Positions 6,070 to 12,657 of a stretch of DNA of 12,657 bases are shown here, in pieces. Position 1 is the first letter of the stretch. The number at the start of each line of letters is the position of its first letter. The DNA is taken from the NCBI GenBank assembly GCA_020848855.1, contig JADLHH010000467.1, forward strand, positions 1 to 12,657. Direction: 5' to 3'. The stretch comes from Anaerolineae bacterium. GTDB taxonomy: Bacteria; Chloroflexota; Anaerolineae; Aggregatilineales; Phototrophicaceae. The translations under genes were made by a program, and so were the position numbers. The notes beneath the pieces were generated by a model, which ran no database searches, was not told the origin of the DNA, and was given only the letters and a program-made list of their open reading frames with translations.

Positions 6070-7350
6070 TTAACGGGTGAATGAGTCAAGTTCCTGCTGG
6101 AACACGGCGAGAAACCGCGCCAGAGTCATGCCATCGACCACGCGGTGATCGCCGCTGACGGTCAGATGCACAGTGTGATGCGCGAAAATGCCGCCGGAGA
6201 GGATCACCGGGCGCTGCTTCATCGTGCCGACCGCCAGAATGGCGACCTGCGGCGGGTTGATGACCGCCGTGAAGTGATCGACCTGCGGCACAATGCCCAG
6301 ATTGCTGATCGTGAACGTGCCGCCGCTCAGGTCGGCTGGCTGTAGGCGGTTTTCGCGCGCCCGCGCGATCAGGGCGCGGCTCTCCTTCATCAGCCCTTCC
6401 AGACTGAAACGATCCGCCCCCTGCAAAACCGGCGTCAGCAGACCGTCGTCGCGCGAAACGGCGACGGCGAGATGGATGCCGTGATGCTGATACAGATGCC
6501 CGTCCTCGAACGTCGCGTTCAACTGCGGCACCTGCATCAACGTGCGAACCGTCAGGTACTGGATTAGATCGTTGATGCGCGGGCGCGGCTCCGGCAGCGC
6601 CGCCAGCCGGGCGAGCGCCGCCTCGACATCGAATTCGCCGGTGACGTAGAAATGCGGCGCGTCCTGCGCGCTTTTTTGCAACCGGCTGGCGATGGTCTGG
6701 CGCATCCGGCTCAGCGGGATTTCGGTCACGCCTTCGCGCGGCTCGCCGTCAGGCTCGGCTTGGCGTTCCGGGATGGCGGGCGCGGCTGCCTGCCGGTAAG
6801 CCTGCAAATCCGCCAGCGTGACCTGCCCGGCTTCACCTGACGGCGCGACCAGCGCCAGATCGATGCCCGCCTGCCGCGCCGCCCGCCGCACTTTGGGCAG
6901 CGCCCGAACGCGCGCCGGTCTGTTAGTGCCGTTGGTGGATTGAAGATAGCGCTCCACGTCCTCGCGGATCACGCGCCCACGTGGACCCGACCCGGCGATC
7001 CGGGCGGGATCGACCTGATGATTGGTCGCCAGACGGTGCGCCACCGGGCTGACGCGCGCGTTCTCGCTCGCAGGCGCGGCGGGGCTTTCTGCCGCCTGAG
7101 TCGCGCGCTCGTCGGCGCTGCCGACGCGGGCGATCACCGCGCCGACCGGGACATCGGTATCTACCGGGTAGAGCAAATCCAGCACGACGCCCGACACGAT
7201 GCTTTCCAGCTCGACGTTCGCCTTGTCCGATTCGATGACCGCGATCACGTCGCCCTTAGCGACAGCGTCGCCCGGCTTCACCAGCCATTCGAGAATCCGG
7301 GCGACCTGCGTATCAAACCCGGCGTTCGGTAAAACGATGTCGGTTGCCAT
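6070..7350 (-). CDS. Dihydrolipoamide acyltransferase (E2) with two subunit-binding-like segments
   Basis: Core acyltransferase of the complex, 426 residues, which takes the acyl group from E1 on a lipoyl arm and transfers it to coenzyme A (pdhC/acoC/bkdB family). Domain order: lipoyl domain 1-78 with the lipoylation lysine Lys43 in ESDKANVE; Ala-rich linker; peripheral subunit-binding domain at about 100-136 (VSPVAHRLATNHQVDPARI, then GSGPRGRVIREDVERYL); a second similar segment at about 150-186 (LPKVRRAARQAGIDLALV, then GEAGQVTLADLQAY); Pro/Ala-rich linker; catalytic domain about 208-426 ending in the active-site motif SGDHRVVDGMTLARFL with His402 and Asp406. All catalytic parts are present. 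It is first of the three complex genes, 29 bp after the M24-family gene. No E3 gene is visible, so the complex must use one encoded elsewhere. Acyl specificity is unknown. Confidence 0.95.
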   Translation of the reverse strand: MATDIVLPNAGFDTQVARILEWLVKPGDAVAKGDVIAVIESDKANVELESIVSGVVLDLLYPVDTDVPVGAVIARVGSADERATQAAESPAAPASENARVSPVAHRLATNHQVDPARIAGSGPRGRVIREDVERYLQSTNGTNRPARVRALPKVRRAARQAGIDLALVAPSGEAGQVTLADLQAYRQAAAPAIPERQAEPDGEPREGVTEIPLSRMRQTIASRLQKSAQDAPHFYVTGEFDVEAALARLAALPEPRPRINDLIQYLTVRTLMQVPQLNATFEDGHLYQHHGIHLAVAVSRDDGLLTPVLQGADRFSLEGLMKESRALIARARENRLQPADLSGGTFTISNLGIVPQVDHFTAVINPPQVAILAVGTMKQRPVILSGGIFAHHTVHLTVSGDHRVVDGMTLARFLAVFQQELDSFTR

Positions 7351-7379
7351 CCACCCTTTCCTTGCTGCGGGCTGTCCGG

Positions 7380-8726
7380 TTAAACGCCCACTCTCCCGTT
7401 ACTGCGTTCGGCAGCGGGCACGCGCGGGTTGTTGTACTGCGATTCGGTGTCGCGCACCGCGTTGAGCGGACCGGTAGCGGTGAAATACTGCCGCCCCGTG
7501 ACCAGCAGTTCTTCGGCGGGGAAGCGGGTGATCACTTCGCACCCCGTCGCCGTGACGACCATTTCTTCCTCGATGCGGGCGGCGCTCCAGCCGTCGGCGG
7601 CGGGCCAGAACGTTTCCAGCGCGAAGACCATGCCCTCTTCAATCGTCTCGGTCAGGTCGTAGGACACCATCCGGCTGACTACCGGCTTTTCCCAGATCGC
7701 CAAGCCGATGCCGTGCCCGTACTGGAGTCCGAAGGCAGCTTCTTCGCTGGGGAAGCCGAACTCCTCGGCTTTGGGCCACACGTCGCACACGTCGGCGGTG
7801 GTGATGCCCGGCTTAATCAGGCTGATGGCGTGGTCGAGGTAATCGCGGCAGCGCTTGTAGGCATCCACCTGCGCGTGCGAGGCGCTGCCGACCACGAACG
7901 TGCGGTAATAGCAGGTGCGGTAGCCCATGTAGCTGTGCAGGATATCGAAATAAGCCGGGTCGCCGGGGCGCAGCATCCGATCCGAGAAAACGTGCGGGTG
8001 CGGGCTGCACCGCTCGCCGGAGATGGCGTTGACGCCTTCGACGTACTCCGAGCCGTTCGAGTACAGGAAATTGCTGACCATGCCGACGATCTCGTTTTCG
8101 CGGGAGCCGGGGCGCAGGTTGCGGTAGATTTCCTCGTAGGCGGCATCGACCAGCGCCGCCGAATGGGTGAGCAGCGAGATTTCGTCCACCGTCTTGATCA
8201 CGCGGGCACGCTGCATCATCTGCTGCCCGTCGATCACGGCGACGCCCAGGTCTTGCAGCGCGTCGAGAATCGGAATCTCGATCAGGTCGACCGCCAGCGG
8301 CGCTTTGTGCAGCCCGCGCTGTTCCAGTTCGACAAAAATCTTCCGGGCAACGTCGCGGGCGCGCCCGGTCTCCGGCGAAATCGCGCCGCGCAGCAGCGTC
8401 GGATCAGCCCGGCTGCGCTCCGCGCCGCCCATCCACGGGGCGTACAACTGGTGATGCTTCGCCGCCGAGCCGAAATCCCACAGGATCGGCTCGTCGTTCT
8501 GGGGCAGCAGCGAAAACCGCGACATCTTATCCTGCGCCCACGTGCCGATGTGAGTCGAGGTGATATAGCGGATATTGGTCATGTCGAAGCACAGCAGCGC
8601 GCCCGCTTCCGATTTCGCAAGCTGCGCCTTGATGCGTGCGAGCCGCTGGGTACGCAGGCGGTCGAAGTTGACGCGTTCTTCCCAATCGACCGCCATCGAG
8701 CCATTGGTTCGGATTGACATCGGCAT
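7380..8726 (-). CDS. M24-family (creatinase/aminopeptidase P/DddP-fold) protein with one metal ligand replaced
   Basis: 448-residue 'pita-bread' fold protein. The N-terminal domain (about 20-170, with LLCFDMTNIRYITSTHIGTW at 44-63) resembles the creatinase/DddP-type N-domain, and the C-terminal catalytic domain spans about 180-412. M24 metalloenzymes use Asp, Asp, His, Glu, Glu. Here Asp261, His338 (YGHGIGL), Glu371 (GMVFALETF) and Glu386 (RIEEEM) are in place, but the second Asp, expected 11 residues after the first, is Cys272 (GYRTCYYRTF in place of the usual GY-x-S-D-x-TRTF). Relatives include proline peptidases, creatinase (metal-free) and the DMSP lyase DddP, so the reaction cannot be assigned; a non-peptidase or altered-metal enzyme is plausible. 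Start: ATG at 8726, or the ATG two codons on at 8720; AAGGGA lies upstream of both. It is 29 bp before E2, linking it to the dehydrogenase operon. Confidence 0.88.
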   Translation of the reverse strand: MPMSIRTNGSMAVDWEERVNFDRLRTQRLARIKAQLAKSEAGALLCFDMTNIRYITSTHIGTWAQDKMSRFSLLPQNDEPILWDFGSAAKHHQLYAPWMGGAERSRADPTLLRGAISPETGRARDVARKIFVELEQRGLHKAPLAVDLIEIPILDALQDLGVAVIDGQQMMQRARVIKTVDEISLLTHSAALVDAAYEEIYRNLRPGSRENEIVGMVSNFLYSNGSEYVEGVNAISGERCSPHPHVFSDRMLRPGDPAYFDILHSYMGYRTCYYRTFVVGSASHAQVDAYKRCRDYLDHAISLIKPGITTADVCDVWPKAEEFGFPSEEAAFGLQYGHGIGLAIWEKPVVSRMVSYDLTETIEEGMVFALETFWPAADGWSAARIEEEMVVTATGCEVITRFPAEELLVTGRQYFTATGPLNAVRDTESQYNNPRVPAAERSNGRVGV

Positions 8727-8881
8727 AATTCTCTATCCCTTCCGTATGAAACTGACCGACTAATGCAGGCTCAGCCTAAACACGTTGAGTCACGCCTTGC
8801 TGGAAGTAGTTCTCAATGTAATGAAGCATCTCATGATGGCTCACTAGCATTTGTATTTGACTCAGCACCCAGTACTCAGCA
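8727..8881 (-). other. 155-bp gap with heptamer repeat and a short open frame, lower GC than its surroundings
   Basis: The longest interruption in the right-hand operon. It holds the heptamer repeat at 8860-8880 and an 11-bp palindrome AGGCTCAGCCT (8767-8777). A minus-strand frame from ATG 8850 to TAG 8776 would encode 24 residues (MLVSHHEM... ending VTQRV). That frame has no convincing ribosome binding site and uses A/T at third positions unlike its neighbours, so I do not call it a gene; it could be a remnant. I see no convincing promoter or terminator here. Confidence 0.35.
8860..8880. repeat. Three tandem heptanucleotide units
   Basis: Units ACTCAGC, ACCCAGT and ACTCAGC on the plus strand (consensus ACYCAGY), followed by a degenerate ACTAAAT. 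The array begins right at the stop codon of the permease-amidohydrolase gene. Short heptamer arrays like this can be dispersed through a genome; whether it recurs cannot be seen here. Confidence 0.55.
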
Positions 8882-11371
8882 CTAAATTGCTGGCAGCCGG
8901 AAGCCCGCCCGCCGGATGACGTGATCCCGCGATTCGTAGACCAGATCGCGCAGCCGGTTGAGGTCGACGTTGCATAGTTCGCCGCCGCGCTTCATCGGCT
9001 TGCCCGCGACGAATACCGAGTCGACATTGCTGGTATCCATCCCCCACACCACCGCGCCAACCGGGTCGTTGACGGGCATGACGTTGATCAGGTCGGTACG
9101 CAGCAGGATGATGTCGGCTTCCTTGCCGGGGGTCAGACTGCCCGTTTTGTGATCCAGCCCGTTGGCGCGCGCGCCTTCAATCGTGGCGAATTCGAGCGCG
9201 TCGTAGGCGGTCAGCAGGCGCGGCAGGTTAGCCTCGCCCGCCAGCGCCCGGTTGTGGAGCAGCGCGCGCTGCAGGGCGAGGACGGTGCGCATCTGCGTGA
9301 ACATGTCGTTGGGCACGTTAGTTTCCACGTCCACGCTCAGGCTGGGCTTGAGACCGCGATCCAGAAACTTCTGCGTCGGAACCAAGCCGTGCCCCATCAT
9401 CATCTCGACCGGCGCAGCCAGCGACACCGTGCCGCCGGTATCGACGATCCACTGGATTTCGTCGTCCGCCAGCGTGGTGCAGTGAATGTACGTCGTGTCC
9501 GCCGCCATCAGCCCGGCTTCGCCAAATTCGCCCAGCTTGTGCTTCTTGCCGAACGTGCCGACGCCGACATGCACCGAAATGCGCGCGCCCACGTCACGCG
9601 CCAGCTTCCAGTGCGACCTGGAGACTTCGAAGTCGGTGAATTCGGGTCCGTAGGGCGCGAGCGCCAGCGTCAATAACTGGTGACGGGTGGAAAAGTGCGT
9701 TTTGGCGGCGCGCACGAACCAGCCGGGCTGGTTGGGTTCCCACTTGCCCCACCAGGGAAAGCCGTAAGCGAACACCGCCCGCATACCCGATGCGTGCAGC
9801 GAATCGATCACGGCGTCGGTGTGATCCGGCGACGCCTGAATGTGCGACCAGTCGAGCAGGGTCGTGATGCCCGCGTCCAGCGCGCCCAACGCACTGACGA
9901 GATTGCCGATATAGGCATCCACCGGGCGGTAGGACGGCGCGAGCCGCCCCAGCACGTGCGACATGTAGCTGTTGCGCCCTTCCAGCGGCACGTCCGTCCC
10001 GATGTTGCGCAGCAGTCCTTCCCAGATATGCCGGTGCGTGTCGATAAAGCCGGGCATGACGATCATGTTGCTGGCGTCGATCACTTCCGCGCCTTCGGCA
10101 GTCAGGTTCGGTGCGACCACCGCGATTTTGTCGCCGTCGATCAGCACATCCGCCTTTTCGAACGTGCCCAGCTTCGGGTCGATGGTGATGACCGTGCCCC
10201 CCTTGATCAGCGTGCGATGCCCGCCTCCCGCGCCGTTCAGCGAGAACGCGCCAGCGACCGGACGCGCGCCGCTGCCATTGCTGCGCGGATCGACCGTATG
10301 GATAACCGGGAGCGTGTAGCTTTTGACCAGTGGATCGGTCGTGACATTGAAGCGGCGGCGAACCTGTTTGTAAGTCAGCTTCGCCAGCGCCCGCAGGTCG
10401 TCTTCCTGATACAGGATCAAGCCGACGACGGTCAGCACGCCGACCAGAATCAAGCCGTAGGAACTGCTCAGCCCGATCAGCGGCAGCACGTTGGTGATCA
10501 GCGAGAGGAACAGCGCCGCCATCATCGCGCCGGTGAAGCTGCCGCGCCCACCGCCCAGGCTCGTGCCGCCCAGCACGGCAGCGGCGATGCTGCTCAGCGC
10601 AAAGTTCGAGCCAACGCGGGCATCGCCCACGCCGACCTGCGCGGCGAGGAACAGCGACGCGACCGCAGCCATGAAGCCGGACAGGATGAAGGCGCGCACG
10701 CGGATGCGTTTTTCGGGCGTGCTCAGGCGGCGCGCCGAGCGCTGGTCATAGCCGACGGCACGCGTCGCCAAGCCCTGCCGTGTCCAGTGCAGCCACAAAT
10801 CCAGCAGCAGCGCCAGCAGCACCAGCACGATGAACGCGACCGGCACGAAGCCGATGCTCGTCATCAGCGCGTCCAGCAGGTCAAAGTTGATCAAGCCCTG
10901 CGGCGTGGGGCGGGCGACCAGTGCCAGCCCTTCGAGGATGCTCAGAGTCGCCAGCGTGGCGATGATCGACGGAATTTTGACGACATGCACTAGGGCAGCG
11001 TTGACGATGCCGATGCCGATACCTGTGCCGAGCATCGCCAGAATGCCCACCACGATCATGCCACCGTCCGCGTCCGAGGGGATCAGGGTCGAAGCGACGA
11101 TCACGCACGCGGTCATGATCGCCCCGACGGAGATGTCGAGATCGCCCACCAGCAGCACGAAGACCTGCGCCATCGCCACCAGCGCCAGCGGCAGCGTCGC
11201 CAGCAGCAGGCTGTTCAGGTTGAATTCGGACATGAAGGCTTTCGACTGCCCGGACGCATACGTCCCGATCACGAGGATCAGCAGCGTGATCAGGACGATG
11301 GATTTCCACGCCTGCCGGCGCCAGAGCTTCCGAAGAAACTCGCGTATCTGCTTATCGCGTTCGCTTTTCAC
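8882..11371 (-). CDS. ABC transporter permease fused to a metal-dependent amidohydrolase
   Basis: Single uninterrupted 829-residue frame. Residues about 22-321 are an RbsC-type permease (BPD_transp_2): GDLDISVGAIM (76-86), VKIPSIIATLATLSILEGLA (131-150), and the long hallmark around 262-282 with AAVLGGTSLGGGRGSFTG. After a linker (about 322-385, Gly/Ser/Asn-rich near its end) comes a complete amidohydrolase: beta-sandwich start RTLIKGGTVITIDP (386-399), metal motif DTHRH (His446, His448), His601 (SVHVG), His630 (YIHCTTL), Asp681 (SLSVDVETN), and a C-terminal sandwich with GSLTPGKEADIILL. This is the cytosine deaminase/TrzN-AtzA type, which hydrolyses C-N or C-Cl bonds on small, mostly heterocyclic compounds. 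No ATG, GTG or TTG start lies near the domain junction, so separate translation of the enzyme looks unlikely. RbsC-type permeases end in the cytoplasm, placing the enzyme at the channel exit. Start GTG overlaps the ATPase stop by 4 nt, with GGAG 7 nt upstream. Confidence 0.93.
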   Translation of the reverse strand: MKSERDKQIREFLRKLWRRQAWKSIVLITLLILVIGTYASGQSKAFMSEFNLNSLLLATLPLALVAMAQVFVLLVGDLDISVGAIMTACVIVASTLIPSDADGGMIVVGILAMLGTGIGIGIVNAALVHVVKIPSIIATLATLSILEGLALVARPTPQGLINFDLLDALMTSIGFVPVAFIVLVLLALLLDLWLHWTRQGLATRAVGYDQRSARRLSTPEKRIRVRAFILSGFMAAVASLFLAAQVGVGDARVGSNFALSSIAAAVLGGTSLGGGRGSFTGAMMAALFLSLITNVLPLIGLSSSYGLILVGVLTVVGLILYQEDDLRALAKLTYKQVRRRFNVTTDPLVKSYTLPVIHTVDPRSNGSGARPVAGAFSLNGAGGGHRTLIKGGTVITIDPKLGTFEKADVLIDGDKIAVVAPNLTAEGAEVIDASNMIVMPGFIDTHRHIWEGLLRNIGTDVPLEGRNSYMSHVLGRLAPSYRPVDAYIGNLVSALGALDAGITTLLDWSHIQASPDHTDAVIDSLHASGMRAVFAYGFPWWGKWEPNQPGWFVRAAKTHFSTRHQLLTLALAPYGPEFTDFEVSRSHWKLARDVGARISVHVGVGTFGKKHKLGEFGEAGLMAADTTYIHCTTLADDEIQWIVDTGGTVSLAAPVEMMMGHGLVPTQKFLDRGLKPSLSVDVETNVPNDMFTQMRTVLALQRALLHNRALAGEANLPRLLTAYDALEFATIEGARANGLDHKTGSLTPGKEADIILLRTDLINVMPVNDPVGAVVWGMDTSNVDSVFVAGKPMKRGGELCNVDLNRLRDLVYESRDHVIRRAGFRLPAI

Positions 11372-12657
11372 GCCGTTTCTCCAGACGCCATCTCGCCCGC
11401 TGCTTCGGCGGTCTGGTCGGCAATGCTCTTGCCCTGGTCAGGACCGCTGGCGTCGAAGCCGAGATGAACGCCTCCGACAATCGCTTCGGTGATGCGCCGC
11501 TCGCTCAGTTCCGCCAGCGGGATGTCGTCGATGATCTGCCCGCGCGACATGACCACGACCCGGTGGCAGAATTCCGCCAGCTCGATGGGGTCGCTCGATT
11601 TCACCAGAATCGCCGCGCCGTCGACCGCTTTGGCGTGCAGCGCCTCGTAGATGTCAAACCGCGAACGCACGTCCACGCCCTGCGTCGGCTCGTCGCACAG
11701 GATGATCTTGATCGAATCGCGCAGGTGGGTGCGGGCAAGCACGACCTTCTGCTGGTTGCCGCCGGACAGGAACTGCACCGGCTGTTCCATCGACGGCGTG
11801 CGAATTTTCAGGTCGTCAATCAAGTGGGCGGTGGTCGATTTCTCTTTGTCGCCGCGCACGATGCCGCCGACAGCGAACTGGCTCAGTTCCTGAATGGTGG
11901 CGTTGGTGCGCACGCCCAGCACCGGGAACAGCGACTCGCCCTTGCGGTCGCCGGAGAGCAGCATGATGCCCGATTGCAGCGCCCCAACCGGCGAGGTGAG
12001 GTCGGCGTGTTCGCCGTTGACCTTGGCGATGCCCTTCTTGGGCGGAATCTTGCCGGACAGGATAGCGAAGAAATCGCCCTGCCCGTTGCCTTCGACGCCG
12101 GCGATGCCGAGGATTTCGCCCGGCGCCACGCGCAGCGACACGGGTCCGCAGAATTCGCCCTGCAAGCCGTTCAGCACCAGAATCGGCTGCTCGTCCGCCG
12201 AATGTTCGATGCGCGGCGGGAACGCCGACGACAGCGGACGACCGATCATGAGTTCCGCCAGCTTGGCTTCGGTCATGCCCTTCGCTTCGAACGTGCCCTG
12301 ATGCGTGCCGTCGCGCAGCACCGTGACGCGGTGCGCGACCGAGAGGATTTCCGGCAGGCGGTGGCTGACATAGACGACCGCCATGCCTTCGGCGGCGCGC
12401 TGGGCAATCGTGCGGTGCAGCCATTCGACGCCGCTGGGACCGAGCGCGGTCGTCGGCTCGTCCAGCAGCAGGACGATCGGGTCGGAGAGCAGCGCCTTGA
12501 CGACCTCCAGCATCTGCCGGTCGGTGAGTGACAGCGCTGCCACCGGAGACTCGACAAAAATGTCTTCCAGTCCGAAGCGATCAAGGATATTGATCGCCCA
12601 TTTTTTGACTTTCAGATAATTGCGCGGACGGCGGTCGCGTGGGGCGGCGAGATACAG
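11368..12657 (-). CDS. Sugar/nucleoside-type ABC transporter ATPase (RbsA/MglA-like), 5' end cut by window edge
   Basis: Cytoplasmic two-domain ATPase powering the permease encoded next. 429 residues are visible; the frame runs to the right edge, so roughly 70-80 N-terminal residues, including the first Walker A, are off-window. The GTG at 12543 is internal, since the family sequence continues upstream of it (LYLAAPRDRR... GLEDIFVE). First domain: signature-like LSLTDRQM, Walker B VLLLDEPTTAL, and switch His in VYVSHRLPEI. Second domain: degenerate Walker A GVEGNGQGDF lacking the Lys, the family marker SGDRKGESLFP, a full signature LSGGNQQKVVLAR, Walker B IILCDEPTQGVDV, and Ser in place of the switch His (VKSSDPIEL). 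Such asymmetry is normal for RbsA-type ATPases. The stop overlaps the permease-amidohydrolase start by 4 nt. A periplasmic binding protein gene is expected upstream, outside the window. Confidence 0.94.
   Translation of the reverse strand: MYLAAPRDRRPRNYLKVKKWAINILDRFGLEDIFVESPVAALSLTDRQMLEVVKALLSDPIVLLLDEPTTALGPSGVEWLHRTIAQRAAEGMAVVYVSHRLPEILSVAHRVTVLRDGTHQGTFEAKGMTEAKLAELMIGRPLSSAFPPRIEHSADEQPILVLNGLQGEFCGPVSLRVAPGEILGIAGVEGNGQGDFFAILSGKIPPKKGIAKVNGEHADLTSPVGALQSGIMLLSGDRKGESLFPVLGVRTNATIQELSQFAVGGIVRGDKEKSTTAHLIDDLKIRTPSMEQPVQFLSGGNQQKVVLARTHLRDSIKIILCDEPTQGVDVRSRFDIYEALHAKAVDGAAILVKSSDPIELAEFCHRVVVMSRGQIIDDIPLAELSERRITEAIVGGVHLGFDASGPDQGKSIADQTAEAAGEMASGETA

Noticed and set aside
7344..8717. 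Long plus-strand frame of 457 codons opposite the M24-family gene
   Set aside because: Same kind of antisense shadow: no recognisable domain, and the opposite strand encodes a full M24-fold protein. The similar long plus-strand frames opposite the fusion gene and the ATPase were rejected for the same reason.
12271..12543. Treating the GTG at 12543 as the start of the ATPase gene
   Set aside because: The frame continues to the window edge with sequence typical of the RbsA family, and a start here would remove the first Walker A and Q-loop.

Overview
The window is protein-coding throughout, GC-rich with a strong preference for G or C at third codon positions. Every gene I can support lies on the minus strand, so transcription runs from the right edge to the left edge. 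I see no tRNA, rRNA, CRISPR array, transposase or phage gene. High GC, long same-strand runs, a DppA-type binding protein and RbsA/RbsC-type transport genes next to an E1/E2 dehydrogenase would fit a heterotrophic Chloroflexota-like bacterium. That is an impression from gene style, not a measurement.

Right half (about 12657 down to 4059): one apparent operon. It starts off-window with a sugar/nucleoside-type (RbsA-like) ABC ATPase, visible from its first ABC domain onward. The ATPase overlaps by 4 nt the most striking gene here, an 829-residue protein whose N-terminal ~325 residues are an RbsC-type ABC permease and whose C-terminal ~445 residues are a complete metal-dependent amidohydrolase of the cytosine deaminase/TrzN-AtzA type. 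After a 155-bp gap carrying a heptanucleotide repeat come an M24 (creatinase/aminopeptidase P/DddP-fold) protein lacking one of the five usual metal ligands, then E2, E1-alpha and E1-beta of a 2-oxoacid or acetoin dehydrogenase complex, tightly packed. No E3 (dihydrolipoamide dehydrogenase) gene is in the window. A 9-bp-stem hairpin follows E1-beta.

Centre (about 4058 to 3069): an IclR-family regulator with an unusually readable control region. A consensus-like sigma-70 promoter (TTGACA, 17 bp, TATTAT) is followed at once by three copies of the 11-mer CTCG(T/G)ATATCG at exactly 20-bp intervals, two of them inside perfect inverted repeats. This looks like an autoregulatory operator array.

Left part (2942 to 1): a DppA/OppA-type solute-binding protein, a perfect 15-bp-stem intercistronic hairpin, a DppB-type permease and the start of a DppC-type permease running off the left edge. 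The DppB gene has a good ribosome binding site placed for a non-canonical ATA codon rather than for its first canonical start.

How it may fit together (inference): one importer brings in a small nitrogenous or heterocyclic compound that is hydrolysed on the cytoplasmic face by the fused amidohydrolase. The M24 protein may process a product, and the dehydrogenase complex may oxidise the resulting 2-oxo acid or acetoin-like fragment to an acyl-CoA. The IclR protein and the Dpp-type importer may form a neighbouring, related uptake unit. The substrate cannot be read from the sequence.
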